Translations under genes and position numbers: made by a program
Assembly: GCA_001464275.1 (NCBI GenBank)
Contig: LNFL01000122.1
Span: 1-62,725 of the forward strand
Reading direction: 5' to 3'
From: Actinobacteria bacterium Ga0077560
GTDB lineage: Bacteria > Actinomycetota > Thermoleophilia > Miltoncostaeales > Miltoncostaeaceae
DNA: 62,725 nt
The notes under the pieces: model-generated
The model's input: the letters and a program-made list of their open reading frames with translations, nothing else
Database searches by the model: none
What the model was told of the DNA's origin: nothing
In this document: piece by piece, positions 1 to 9,613 of the stretch
Numbering within the stretch: the stretch's first letter is position 1
How the letters are laid out: each line of letters opens with the position of its first letter

Positions 1-57
1 CGGCCGCTCCTTCGAGCACACACTTGTGCGAGATTCAGCAACTCGCGGGGGTGGGCG

Positions 58-2782
58 ATGCTCGTCGGCAGAGGCGCGGAGCGCAGGACCCTGGATGCCC
101 TGTTGGAGGCGGCCGGCGGCGGCACCGGTAGCGCGGTGCTGCTGCGGGGCGACCCGGGGATCGGCAAGACGGCGCTGCTGCGCTCCCTGGACGACCGCGA
201 CGGACTCACGAAGCTGTGGACGCGGGGCTTCGAGGCGGACGCGACGCTGCCGTTCGCGGCCCTGGTGACCCTCCTGCGTCCGGTCATCGAGCACCGGGAC
301 GGAATCCCCGACGGTCCGCGGGCCGCGCTGGAGGCGGCGCTGGCGATCGGCCCGCCGCGGTCCCCGGACCGCTTCGCGGCGTATGCGGGCGTGCTGGCCC
401 TGCTGGAGCGGGCGACCGCGGCCCTGGGGCCGGTCCTGCTGTCGGTGGACGACGCGCACTGGCTCGACCCGTCGTCCGCCGAGGCACTGGCCTACTGCGC
501 CCGCCGGCTGGAGGACCTCCCCGTGGCGCTGGTGGGAGGGCGTGGAGCCCCTCGTCCCGGGGGCGCGCGTCCTCACGCTGCCGCCGCTGGCCGACGCCGA
601 TGCCCGGGCGCTGCTGGACGCGGCGGGTGCCCTGGCGGCCCCGGTGGCCCAGGAGGTGCTGCGCGTGGCCGAGGGCAATCCGCTGGCGCTGCGCGAGATC
701 CCGGGGGCGCTCACCGACGAGGAGCGCGATGGGCGGGCGACCCTTCCCGACCCGCTGCGTGTGACCGATGCCATCGACGCCGCCTTCCGGCGCCGCATCG
801 AACGGCTGTCGGACGCCGCGCGCCGCGCCCTGGTGGTGGTGGCCGCCGGCATCGACGAGGCGGTCGACGACGTGCGGGCGGTGTGCGCCGGCCTCGACGC
901 CGGCGAGCACGCGATCGCCGAGGCGGTCGCCGCCCAGGTGCTCGAGGAATCCGACGAACGGCTGGGGTTCGCGCATCCGCTGCTGCGGGCGGTGGTGCTG
1001 GACGGCGCCCCGGCCCCGGAGGTCCGTGAGATCCACCGGCGGCTGGCCGCGCGCTCCGCGCCGGACCGCGCCGGGTGGCACCTGGCCGCCGCCGCGATGG
1101 GACCGGACGATGAGGCCGCCGCCGCCCTGGACGTGGCGGCGCAGTCGGCGGCCGCGCGGACGGCCTACGCCACGGCGTCCGACGCCTTCGCGCTGGGCGC
1201 GGAGCTCACCGGAGTTCCGGACGCCCGCGCCCACCGGCTCCTGCAGGCCGCCGGCACGGGGCAGATGGCCGGCCGGTTCTCGCAGGCGTTCGGCCACCTG
1301 GAGGCGGCCGCCGCCTTGGTGGACGACCCCACGTTGGCGGCCGAGATCGACCACCTGCGAGGGATCGGACAGACCTACGCGGGCTCGGTCTCGGAAGGCG
1401 CCCGGCTCCTGCTCGCGAGTGCACGGGCGGCCGCGGATGCCTCCGGTGCGGCCCGGGCCGCCCGGATGTTGGTGGACGCATCGATGACGCTGGGGATGGC
1501 CGGGCAGCCGGGTCGCTGCATGGTCACGGTGCGCCTCGCTCGAACGCTCGGGCACCTTGATGAGATCGGATTGGCGAAGTTGGAGCTCGCCGACGGAGTC
1601 GCCCGGTACTTCGCCGGAATGGGACGCCAGGTTCGCGGACGCGCCGCGGCCATCTCCGGTGCCTGCAATGCGCTCACTCCGGGGGGCCCAGACGACCACG
1701 CGATCGTCTGCGGGGCGATCCTGCGGATGTACATGGGCGATTTCGTCCGCGCTCGCGAGTTCATTCAGGCGGCGATCACGGCATGCCGCCTCACGGGCGC
1801 GCTCGGCCCCTTGCCCTTTCACCTGGCGGCTCTGGCCGATGTCTGCTGGCGCACCGCCGATTGGGCCGGCGGGCGTGCTGCAGCGGACGAGGCTGTGGAG
1901 ATCGCCTCCGAGACGGGCCAGGCGCCGATGGTCGCCTTCGCGCTGTGCATCCGCGCCCGCTACGACGCGGCCATGGGCCGATTCGACGAATGCGCCGGCG
2001 CACTCGCCGCGGCCGAGCCGATCGTGGAGGCGGTGTCCACCGATGCGCTCGTCGTATGGCTCTCCCACGCGCATGGCGTCATGTGCATGGCAAAGGAGTC
2101 ACCGGACAGTGCCATCCCCGCCCTTGCCGATGCGGCGGCAGCCTGGGAACGCGGCGAGATGCGCAGCGCCGAGTCCGTGGCGTGGGAGCACGATCTCGTG
2201 GAGGCGTACGTGGCCGTGGGCCGCAGCACAGAGGCACGCGCCCGGCTGCGCCGACTTGCGGAGGAGGCGCACGGGTCGGACGGACCCCAGACCCATGCCT
2301 TGGTCGCCCGATGCCGTGGCCTGCTGGGCCCCGACCACGAGCGGCACTTCGAGGAGGCGCTCACCCACCACGCGCGCCTGCCGGTGCCGTTCGAGGTTGC
2401 GCGCACGCAGTTGCTCTACGGCGAGATCCTCCGACGCGAGCGGCGGCGCAGACGGGCCGAGCACCAGTTGCGCGCGGCCCTGGAGACGTTCGAGGCGCTC
2501 GGCGCCAGGCCCTGGGCGGAGCGAGCATTCCGGGAGCTGGAGGCGGTGGGCGCCGTCGCCGTCCGCTCCCCGCCGTCGGCCGTCGCCGACCTCACCCCCC
2601 GGGAGCTGCAGGTGGCCGTGGGCGTGGCCACCGGGGCGACCAACGCGGAGGTCGCCGCCCGCCTGTTCATGTCCGAGAAGACCGTGGCGCGGCACCTGTC
2701 CTCGGTGTTCGCCAAGCTGGGCATACGGTCGCGCACGGAGCTGGCGGCGCGGTTCGCGCGCATCACCCCAGGGTCCGGATGA
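58..2782 (+). pseudogene. LuxR-family ATP-binding (LAL/MalT-like) regulator, frameshifted
   Basis: Large transcription regulator: N-terminal AAA/STAND-type ATPase, long helical middle, C-terminal LuxR HTH. Walker A is at residues 31-38 (GDPGIGKT), Walker B near 127-132 (LLSVDD), and the last 60 residues carry the HTH (LTPRELQVA... EKTVARHLSSVFAKLGI). The frame opened by ATG 58 runs to about 535. From about 540 the coding frame is displaced by one base and runs to the stop at 2782. Removing one G from the G-rich stretch 534-540 restores a continuous protein of about 907 residues, with sensible sequence across the join. The total span is one base more than a multiple of three. It is therefore either a recent one-base insertion or a sequence error. 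Its targets are unknown; the genes after it are convergent and not obviously controlled by it. Confidence 0.8.
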
Positions 2783-2830
2783 GGCCTTCTTCCCATATCC
2801 CGGGCGGACGGCGGCTCGTAGCGTCGGGTC

Positions 2831-3019
2831 ATGCCCAACATCTCCCCCACCCCATCCTCCCGGCCGCCCCTCGCTCCGCTGGGCCCGCCCGGTTTCCACG
2901 CCTTCCAGGAGGCGCGCTCCCGCTACCTGCGCCGGTTCACCCCGGCGGCGGAGGCTCCGTCGGCGGCCCGTCCGGCCGGCGCGATCCACCCCGCGCCTCC
3001 GGGAGCCCGCCCCGGCTGA
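2831..3019 (+). CDS. small Pro/Ala-rich hypothetical protein
   Basis: A 62-residue Pro/Ala/Arg-rich protein of unknown function with no membrane segment. Support comes mainly from position: a TAGCGT -10-like hexamer at 2819-2824 ends 6 bases before the ATG, the same leaderless arrangement seen at several clear genes in this window, and a terminator-like hairpin follows at 3032-3061. The composition is low complexity, so it could be spurious. Confidence 0.35.
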   Translation: MPNISPTPSSRPPLAPLGPPGFHAFQEARSRYLRRFTPAAEAPSAARPAGAIHPAPPGARPG

Positions 3020-3031
3020 CGCGGTCCATGA

Positions 3032-3061
3032 CCGCCCCGGCGCACGAGGGCACCGGGGCGG
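3032..3061. terminator. hairpin between convergent genes
   Basis: Nine-base perfect stem CCGCCCCGG (3032-3040) / CCGGGGCGG (3053-3061) with a 12-base loop. It lies just beyond the stop of the minus-strand operon at 3066 and after the plus-strand ORF ending at 3019, so it can serve both directions. There is no T-run. Confidence 0.55.
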
Positions 3062-3065
3062 CGGA

Positions 3066-4196
3066 TCACCAGCCGGCCACCAGGTGGCCCACCACGTCCG
3101 CGGCATCCTCCAGGTCCCGCAGCGTCACGGATTCGTCCACCGCATGGGCGGCACGGGGATGGCCCGGCCCGAACACCGCGCAGGATCGCATCCCCAGCCG
3201 CGCGGCCACCAGGGACGCGTCCGTGTAGGCCTCGCGGCCGTCCTCGCCGCCGGTCTGCAGCGACCGTCCCAACGCCGCGCGCATCGCCGCGTCCAGGCCG
3301 ATGACGATGGGGGTGTCCATGCCCGTCGATGCCGGCGGACGGGTCGCGCCCACCGGGGTGACCACCGCGGACGCCTCCGGATGCCCGGCGAGCGCGCGCG
3401 TCACGGCGGTCTCCGCCAGGGCCCGGGCCTCATCGGGCCCGAATCCCGGGACCAGCCGGAGATCGACCGTCGCCATGCAGGTGGGGGCCACCACGTTGGT
3501 GGCGATGCCCCCCTCCAGCGTCCCGACGGTCATCCGGGGACGTCCCAGAACGGGGTCCTCCGCCTGGACCGACGCCATGGCGCGCTCCATCTCGACCACG
3601 ATCCGGGCCATCACGTGGTTGGCGTTCACCCCGAGGTGGGCCCGGCCCGCATGTGCCATGCGCCCGGTCACCCGCACCGAGAGCCATTGGACCCCCACCT
3701 GGGCCGCTCGCAGCCGCAGGTCGGTGGGCTCCAGCGCCAGCACCTGGTCGTCCCGGCGGAAGAAGCCCTGGTCGATGAGCGCGCTCACACCCCGCATCCC
3801 CGCGGTCTCCTCGTCGACCGTGAGCGCGAGGACCACGTCCCCGAACGGCGTGCGGCGTGCGGCCTGGCGGATGCCGTGCATCGCCACCGCCAGGCCGCCC
3901 TTCATGTCCGCGGAGCCGCGGCCGTGCAGGCGGCCGTCCTCGACGCGTCCGCTCAGCGGGTCGTCGCTCCAGCCGTCGCCGTGCGGGACGGTGTCCATGT
4001 GCGCCATCAGGACCAGCCGCGACGCCGTGCCCGCGCCGGGAACGGTGACCAGCAGGTTCGGGCGGCCCGGCGCCACCTCCCGCAGCTCCACCGCGAACCC
4101 CTCATCGGTGAGGCGACGCCGCACCCAGTGCGCGACCTCCCGGCTGTCGATGCGCACCAGGTCGGCCGCGTCCTGCACGACGCGCGAGTGGTTCAC
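3066..4196 (-). CDS. M20 family metallopeptidase / ArgE-DapE-like deacylase
   Basis: A 376-residue zinc-dependent amidohydrolase of the M20 family (acetylornithine deacetylase, succinyl-diaminopimelate desuccinylase, carboxypeptidase G2 type), probably cytosolic. Visible motifs are the first ligand block MAHMDTVPHGDGW, the bridging aspartate block GRGSADMKGG and the catalytic glutamate block TVDEETAG. The start is GTG at 4196, which overlaps the stop of the upstream creatininase gene as GTGA; an ATG further upstream would lie inside that gene. It is the last gene of the long catabolic operon and probably cleaves an N-acyl or peptide bond in an intermediate. Substrate specificity cannot be read from sequence. 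Confidence 0.9.
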   Translation of the reverse strand: MNHSRVVQDAADLVRIDSREVAHWVRRRLTDEGFAVELREVAPGRPNLLVTVPGAGTASRLVLMAHMDTVPHGDGWSDDPLSGRVEDGRLHGRGSADMKGGLAVAMHGIRQAARRTPFGDVVLALTVDEETAGMRGVSALIDQGFFRRDDQVLALEPTDLRLRAAQVGVQWLSVRVTGRMAHAGRAHLGVNANHVMARIVVEMERAMASVQAEDPVLGRPRMTVGTLEGGIATNVVAPTCMATVDLRLVPGFGPDEARALAETAVTRALAGHPEASAVVTPVGATRPPASTGMDTPIVIGLDAAMRAALGRSLQTGGEDGREAYTDASLVAARLGMRSCAVFGPGHPRAAHAVDESVTLRDLEDAADVVGHLVAGW

Positions 4197-5011
4197 GGTG
4201 CCGTGCCGGCCTCCGCGCGGGCCGCGCGGACCTCCCGCACCATCCGCTCCAGCCGCGCCGCCAGGCCCTCGGCGCACACGTCCGCGATCGCCATGCCCAT
4301 CTGCGGCGTCGGGGGGTCGGCGATGCGCTCGGACACCCGCCGCGGATCGCCCCACATCCCGGGGGGCGCGGCCTCCTCCACCAGGGCGGGGTAGGTCATC
4401 GCGGGATCCGAGAAGCGCATCGCGCGGTCCGGCGGGTACGCGTCGGCGTGCGCCAGGTCCACCAGCGCGGCGTCGCGCGCCATCACCAGGGCCGCCTCCA
4501 CGGCGCCGGCATGCGAGTAGAACGCCGACCAGTCGAGGTCCTCGGCCGCGTACCCGAGCCGTTCCAGGACCTGGCCCTCCAACCCGGCCAGGTAGCTGGA
4601 GACCCCCACGATGGCGCCGGTCGCCTCCACGATCTGCCGCGCGGCAAGCTCCGCGGGGGCCCGGTTCCCGAAGTGGGCCACCAGCAGCACCTGGGTGGTG
4701 AGTCCCCCGCGGGCGAGGCTCACGCCGATCTCGGTGACGGCCGCGATCATGGTCGCCGCCTGCAGCGTGACGGTGCCGGGTACCGACACATGCTCCTGTG
4801 AGCAGCCGTACGGCAGGGCCGGGGCGACCACCGCGCCCACGCGGGCGGCGAGCGCGTCGGCGACGACCTCCCCGATGATGGTGTCGGTGCCGAACGGCAG
4901 GGCCTCGCCGTGCTGCTCGGTGGCGCCCAGCGGGATCACCACCGTGTCGAGCCCGCCGGCGATGCGCTCCCGCAGCGCGCGGCGGGTGAGGTCGGCCAGG
5001 CGCACGCTCAC
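4193..5011 (-). CDS. creatininase family protein (cyclic amide hydrolase)
   Basis: A 272-residue protein of the creatininase family, metal-dependent hydrolases of creatinine and other cyclic amides or formamides. The metal block PLGATEQHGEALPFGTDT is present, as is the SHAGAVEAA block (HAGxxE). The usual NGHGGN segment is altered to AHFGN, which keeps the His and Gly-Asn but suggests a different substrate from creatinine. The start is GTG 5011, sharing GTGA with the stop of the preceding 82-residue gene. It sits between that small gene and the M20 gene in a coupled operon, consistent with ring opening followed by deacylation. Confidence 0.88.
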   Translation of the reverse strand: MSVRLADLTRRALRERIAGGLDTVVIPLGATEQHGEALPFGTDTIIGEVVADALAARVGAVVAPALPYGCSQEHVSVPGTVTLQAATMIAAVTEIGVSLARGGLTTQVLLVAHFGNRAPAELAARQIVEATGAIVGVSSYLAGLEGQVLERLGYAAEDLDWSAFYSHAGAVEAALVMARDAALVDLAHADAYPPDRAMRFSDPAMTYPALVEEAAPPGMWGDPRRVSERIADPPTPQMGMAIADVCAEGLAARLERMVREVRAARAEAGTAP

Positions 5012-5256
5012 GAGGGTCCCTCCCCCGGCGGGTGCGTCCAGCGCACCAGCTCCCAGACGGTCCGCACGGCGTGGCGGAACGCCCGGTCGTCCATGGCGTC
5101 CAGCTCGGCGGGCGTCCACACCTCGGCGAGCCGGCGGGCGACCTCGGCCACCTGCGCCGGGCGCGGCTCCACGCGCACCAGCTCTGGGCCGGTGGCGAAC
5201 TGCGGCTTCAGCGGAACCTCCGCGAACGCCTCCAGGATGCGGTTCTCGATGCCCAT
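5008..5256 (-). CDS. 82-residue operon protein of unknown function
   Basis: A small soluble, charged helical protein of no family I recognise. It starts at ATG 5256, whose A is the last base of the SDR stop (TGATG), and ends in a GTGA overlap with the creatininase gene. This positional coupling strongly supports it as real. The Arg/Trp-containing C-terminal helix (RTVWELVRW) is notable. It may be a small subunit or stabiliser of a neighbouring enzyme, by analogy with the AtzG-like proteins elsewhere in the operon; that is only an inference. Confidence 0.7.
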   Translation of the reverse strand: MGIENRILEAFAEVPLKPQFATGPELVRVEPRPAQVAEVARRLAEVWTPAELDAMDDRAFRHAVRTVWELVRWTHPPGEGPS

Positions 5257-6032
5257 CAGTGCTTCGCCCAGCCGCCGTCGACCAGGATCGTCTGGCCGGT
5301 GAGGAAGTCGCTGTCGTCGCTCGAGAGGTACAGCAGCGTCCCCACCAGATCCTCCGGGTAGCCGGGGTGCCGGATGCACTGCTCGGCGACGTGCTCGTCC
5401 ACCCACTCCCGCACCTGCCCGGGGCGGATGCTCTCGTGCACGTCCACCAGGGCCTTCTGGGTCATCGACAGACCGGGACACAGGCAGTTCACGCGGATCC
5501 CCAGGGGCCCCACCTCGATGGCGAGCGCCCGGGTCATCCCGACCACCGCGCCCTTGGTGCCGACGTAGTGCAGGTAGTTCGGCCAGCCGCTGAAGAACGT
5601 CTGCGAGCCGATGTTGACGATCTTCCCCTTGCCCAGCTCGCGCATGGCCGGGAAGCAGGCGAGGCTGGCGAGCCACGTGCCCTTCACGTTGACCGCGTAC
5701 ATGCGGTCCCATTCGGACTCCTCGATCTCCTCGAACGGCGCGGCCGTGTACACCGCGGCGCTGTTGACCAGCACGTCGATGCGGCCCCAGCGTTCCAGCA
5801 CGGCGGCGGCCATGGCCTCGGTGGAGCCACGGTCCGACACGTCGACGGCCACGGGCATCACCTCCAGGCCCTCCTCCAGCAGCTCGGCGGCCGTGCGCTC
5901 GCGGGCCGCGTCGTCCCAGTCGGCCACCGCGACGCGCGCGCCGTGCTGCGCGAGGCCGCGGCAGAACGCCACGCCCAGGCCGTTCGCGCCACCGGTGACC
6001 ACCGCGACGCGGCCGGCGAGCCGCCCGCTCAC
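5256..6032 (-). CDS. SDR-family oxidoreductase
   Basis: A classical short-chain dehydrogenase/reductase of 258 residues. It has the glycine-rich NAD(P) motif TGGANGLG at the N-terminus, a cofactor aspartate (VADWDD), the NSAA segment, catalytic Ser in NIGSQ, the YVGTK catalytic Tyr-x3-Lys, and the usual C-terminal TGQTILVDGGW. The proposed start is GTG 6032. The reading frame stays open upstream into the ABM-like gene, so a 348-residue fusion is formally encoded. However, an overlapping TGA at 6031-6029 in another frame, and the gene spacing of the whole operon, argue for two proteins. It probably oxidises or reduces an alcohol or aldehyde intermediate made after the aminotransferase step. 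Confidence 0.88.
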   Translation of the reverse strand: MSGRLAGRVAVVTGGANGLGVAFCRGLAQHGARVAVADWDDAARERTAAELLEEGLEVMPVAVDVSDRGSTEAMAAAVLERWGRIDVLVNSAAVYTAAPFEEIEESEWDRMYAVNVKGTWLASLACFPAMRELGKGKIVNIGSQTFFSGWPNYLHYVGTKGAVVGMTRALAIEVGPLGIRVNCLCPGLSMTQKALVDVHESIRPGQVREWVDEHVAEQCIRHPGYPEDLVGTLLYLSSDDSDFLTGQTILVDGGWAKH

Positions 6033-6302
6033 CCCAGGTCCTCGACTTCCCGCGGGGATGCCGTCCATGAGCTGGACGTTGGCGGCGCCCGCCGGCCCGG
6101 CCGCGTACGCGTCCAGGGCCTCGGTGCTCTCCCACAGGGAGATGCCCTGCCACAGGGTCGGCTCGTCACGGTTGCGCTGCAGGCGCATGTCGATGAAGCC
6201 GGCGCTGTCGCGCAGGCTGGGCATCATCGCCCGGTAGGCCGCCACGATCTCGCCCTCGCGGCCGGGGGCGACGTGGAAGGTGTACATGCGTGAGACGGTC
6301 AT
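6029..6302 (-). CDS. antibiotic biosynthesis monooxygenase (ABM)-like protein, probably frameshifted at its 3' end
   Basis: A small ABM-fold (dimeric alpha-beta barrel) domain of about 90 residues beginning MTVSRMYTFHVAPGREGE, with the typical later block LWQGISLWES. The start is ATG 6302, overlapping the aminotransferase stop as ATGA. As written the frame reads through into the SDR. Deleting one G of the GGG near 6050 makes it end in EVEDLG and stop at the TGA 6031-6029, which forms a GTGA overlap with the SDR, exactly the junction type used throughout this operon. It may act as a cofactor-independent oxygenase or merely bind a pathway intermediate. Confidence 0.65.
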
Positions 6303-7672
6303 GGCCTGCACCCCAGTCGTTCGGATGTCTCCTCGAGCAGCGGCCGCAGCACCGCGACGATCTCCGCGAACTCCTCGGGACCTGCGATGAGCGGCGGCGC
6401 GAGCTGGATCACCGGGTCGCCGCGGTTCTCGGCCCGGCAGAACACGCCGCGGCGGAACACCTCGGCGGTGATGAAGGCGGTGAGCTCGGCGGCGACGGCC
6501 CGGCTGAAGCGCTCGCCGGTGGACTGCCGGGCAACCATCTCGACCGCCATGAAGTAGCCCGCCCCACGCACGTCGCCGACGATGGGGATGTCGCGCAGCC
6601 CGTCGAGCGCCGCCCGGAACGCCGCCTCGTTGGCCAGGACGTTGTCGATCACGCCCTCGCGCTCCATCAGCTCGATGTTGGCGAGGCCCACCGCCGTGGC
6701 CACCGGATGGCCGCCGAAGGTGAACCCGTGGGCGAACAGGTTGGTCGACCCGAAGGCGTCGGCGATGCGGTCCGACACGATGGCCGCGCCCAGGGGCGCG
6801 TACCCGGAGGTGATGCCCTTGGCCGTGGTGATGATGTCGGGCTGGTAGCCGAACCGCCCGGCGCCGAACCACGCGCCCAGCCGTCCCCACGAGCCGATGA
6901 CCTCGTCGGAGATCATCAGCACGTCGTAGGCGTCGCAGATCTCGCGGACCCGCTGGAAGTACCCCGGCGGCGCGGGAATGCAGCCGCCCGCGTTCTGCAC
7001 GGGCTCCAGGATCACCGCCGCCACCGTGTCGGGCCCCTCGAACTCGATGGCGTCGACGATCGACTCGGCCAGGGACTCCACCGGCACGCCGGGCGGCAGC
7101 CGGTACAGGTTGGTGTTGGGGACGTGCACGCCGCCGGGGACCATCGGCTCGTACGGCTCCCGCAGGCCCGTGATGCCGGTGGCCGACAGCGCGCCGTAGG
7201 TGGTGCCGTGGTAGGAGGTCCGGCGCGCGACCACCTTCGTCTTGCGCGGCCTGCCGGTGATGCGGTGGTACTGGCGCACCATCTTGAGGGCCGAGTCCAC
7301 CGCCTCGGAGCCGCCGCTGGTGAAGAACACGCGGTTCAGGTCGCCGGGCGCCAGCTCGGCGACCTTGCCGGCCAGCCGCGCGGCCGCCGGGTGCGGATGC
7401 CACCACACCGTGGCGAAGTCCAGCTCGGAGGCCTGGTCGAACGCGGCCTGGGCGAGCTCGGTGCGGCCGTGCCCGATGTTCACGGCGAACAGCGACGAGA
7501 GCGCGTCGAGATAGCGGCGGCCCTCGGAATCCCAGAGGTAGCAGCCGTCCCCGCGCACGATCATGGGGACGTCCTCGGGCATGACCGCCGGCTTGAAGTG
7601 CAGCCACAGGTGGCGGTGCGCCAGGCGGCGCGCCTCCTCCAGGTCGGCGGCGGTGCGGAGGGCCTCGCTCAT
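6299..7672 (-). CDS. class III (omega) aminotransferase
   Basis: A 457-residue PLP-dependent class III aminotransferase. Landmarks are the N-terminal HLWLHFKP, the DEVIGSWGRLG block with the PLP-pyridine aspartate, and IITTAKGITSGYAPLGA with the Schiff-base lysine. Length and sequence fit omega-amino acid:pyruvate or putrescine-type transaminases, which remove a terminal amine. The start is ATG 7672, overlapping the preceding stop (ATGA). In this operon it would deaminate an amino acid or amine released by the amidases, feeding the SDR. Confidence 0.92.
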   Translation of the reverse strand: MSEALRTAADLEEARRLAHRHLWLHFKPAVMPEDVPMIVRGDGCYLWDSEGRRYLDALSSLFAVNIGHGRTELAQAAFDQASELDFATVWWHPHPAAARLAGKVAELAPGDLNRVFFTSGGSEAVDSALKMVRQYHRITGRPRKTKVVARRTSYHGTTYGALSATGITGLREPYEPMVPGGVHVPNTNLYRLPPGVPVESLAESIVDAIEFEGPDTVAAVILEPVQNAGGCIPAPPGYFQRVREICDAYDVLMISDEVIGSWGRLGAWFGAGRFGYQPDIITTAKGITSGYAPLGAAIVSDRIADAFGSTNLFAHGFTFGGHPVATAVGLANIELMEREGVIDNVLANEAAFRAALDGLRDIPIVGDVRGAGYFMAVEMVARQSTGERFSRAVAAELTAFITAEVFRRGVFCRAENRGDPVIQLAPPLIAGPEEFAEIVAVLRPLLEETSERLGCRP

Positions 7673-8229
7673 GCGGCCCTCCTGGCCCCGGCGGGCAGTG
7701 AGGGCGCACGCACCGGCTTGCCGCTGCGGGCCGCCAGGGTCGAGCGGGCCGCCGCCGCGGCGGTGCGGTCCACCCAGTCCAGGATCTCGGCGGCCCCGGC
7801 CGCCTCCACTGCGACCAGGGTCGGGGTGACACGGGCGAGCGCGTGGAGGGCCTCCTCGCTGAACGCGAAGCCGATGACGTTGACCAACCGCATCTCGGCC
7901 ATCACGCGGAAGCCCTCCGCGACCCCGCGCCACTCCCCGGTGGGAGCCTCGGCGAGCAGGATGGCGACGAGCGGCTGCAGGGCCGCGGGGCCGTGCTCGT
8001 CGGCATCCGTGATCCAGTCGTGGGCGGCGCGCAGCGCCGCCCCGAGGTCCTCGTGCAGCGCGTCCGCGGACGCGCCATCTCGGGGCGCACCGGTGATGGC
8101 GAACGTCCGCGACCGCACCCCCTCGGCGGTGACCGTGCCGGAGGGAGCCTGCGCCCGGACCGCCGCGTCGAGGACGCGGGCGACGGGCAGGACGCGCGGG
8201 GGGGCGATCATGGCCTGGGCGGGCCTCAT
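7669..8229 (-). CDS. 186-residue operon protein of unknown function
   Basis: An alpha-helical, Ala-rich soluble protein that I do not assign to a family. It starts at ATG 8229 (ATGA overlap with the amidase stop) and ends in an ATGA overlap with the aminotransferase, so it is translationally coupled on both sides. There is no signal peptide or membrane segment. The mixed region around AHDWITDADEHGPAALQP and the later ALARVTPTLVAVEAAG could form a small enzyme or regulatory fold. Context suggests a role in the amide catabolic pathway. Confidence 0.65.
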   Translation of the reverse strand: MRPAQAMIAPPRVLPVARVLDAAVRAQAPSGTVTAEGVRSRTFAITGAPRDGASADALHEDLGAALRAAHDWITDADEHGPAALQPLVAILLAEAPTGEWRGVAEGFRVMAEMRLVNVIGFAFSEEALHALARVTPTLVAVEAAGAAEILDWVDRTAAAAARSTLAARSGKPVRAPSLPAGARRAA

Positions 8230-9612
8230 GCCGCGGCCGTCTGCATGAGGTACGACGGACGCCGCACCCAGTCGGTGGCCGCGGTGTACGCCGCCCCCAG
8301 GCGGAAGGTGGTGGCCTCGTCGAACGCGGGCCCCACCACCTGCATCGAGATCGGCATGCCCGCCTTGTCGAAGCCGCAGGGCACGATCAGCGCCGGGCAC
8401 CCCGACATGCTCACCGGGACCGTGTACCGGCAGTACGCCCACAGGGCGTCCTCCGAATGCCCGTCCGGGTAGGTGATGTCGATGAAGATGGGGTGGTCGA
8501 CCGGCGGCTTGGCGGTGGCCGCCGTGGTGGGCGTGATGAGCAGGTCGACCTCCGCGAAGGCCCGCTCGAAGTCCCGCCGCACCAGGTTGCGCACCTGCTG
8601 TGAGCGCAGGTAGTCCTTCGCCAGCAGCAACTGGCCGAGCTCGGCGAAGTTCCGGACGTCGATCCCGAACTCCTCGGCGCGGTGGAACGTGTACTCGTCG
8701 AACAGCGTCGCCGACTCGGCGATGACCGACAGGAACGCGCCGCCCGCGTACCCGGCGTGCGGCATGGGCACCTCCACCAGCACCGCGCCCATGTCGTCCT
8801 GCATGGTGGTGAGCGCGGCCCGCACGGCGTCGGCCACGTCGGTCTCGATGTGGTCGAAGAAGTGGTCGGTGGGGACACCGATCCGCAGGCCCTCGATGCC
8901 CTGGCCCATCAGCGCCGCGCGGCGGATGAGGTGATGTCCAGCGGGTCGTAGCCGGCGATGACCCCGAGCATCGCCGCGAGGTCCTCCAGGGAGCGGGCCA
9001 GCGGGCCCAGCGTGTCCATGGTCATCGACAGCGGAACCGAGCCGGTGGTGGGCACCCTGCCGTGCGTGACCCGCATGCCGAAGATGCCGTTGAGGCCGGC
9101 GGGGTTGCGCACCGAGCAGCCGCAGTCGCCGCCGATGGACGCCTGGCCCTGTCCGGCGGCGACCGCGGCGCCCGACCCGCCGCTGGAGCCGCCGGGCACG
9201 CTGGCCCCGTCCCAGGGGTTGCGGGCCGGCACGGCGGTGGTGCCGCCCCAGCTGAGCTCGCGGCGCCGGCGGCCCGCATGCGCGCCACCACCGTGGCGTC
9301 CTCCTGGGGCACGTGATGCCCCGGGATCTTCGACCCGCAGAGCATCGGGACGTCCTTCACCGCGATGACGTCCTTCACGGAGTAGGTCATGCCGTGGAAC
9401 GGCCCCAGGTCGGTGCCGGCCTTCAGCAGGGCGTCGGCGGCCTCCGCCTCGGCGAGCGCGGACTCGGCGGTGAGCTCCACCCACGCGCGGGTGACCTGGC
9501 CGGTGGCGGCGATCCAGTCCAGGGTGTCCTGGACCAGCTGCCGCGAGGTGATCTCCCCGGCGCGCATCAGGGCGCCGGCCTCGGTGGCGGTGAGCCAGTG
9601 CAGTTCGCCCAC
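8226..9612 (-). pseudogene. amidase-signature enzyme (copy 1), inactivated by two deletions
   Basis: A paralogue of the intact amidase at 14498-15928, coding in three successive frames. Compared with the intact copy it lacks 25 bases near 9262 (the stretch encoding CLGKVATH) and 16 bases near 8915 (around PVPDFT). The first deletion removes the conserved segment just before the EFSWG block; the catalytic lysine (YSVKDV) and the GGSSGGSG cis-Ser/Ser region remain, but in different frames. The start is GTG 9612, one base after the stop of its small partner gene. The remaining segments are still highly similar to copy 2, so decay looks recent. Downstream genes that relied on coupling to its stop may be less well translated. 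Confidence 0.85.
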
Positions 9613-9613
9613 G

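Noticed and set aside
5256..6302. Programmed ribosomal frameshifting between the ABM and SDR genes
   Set aside because: No slippery heptamer or downstream structure is evident, and a simple one-base insertion explains the data.
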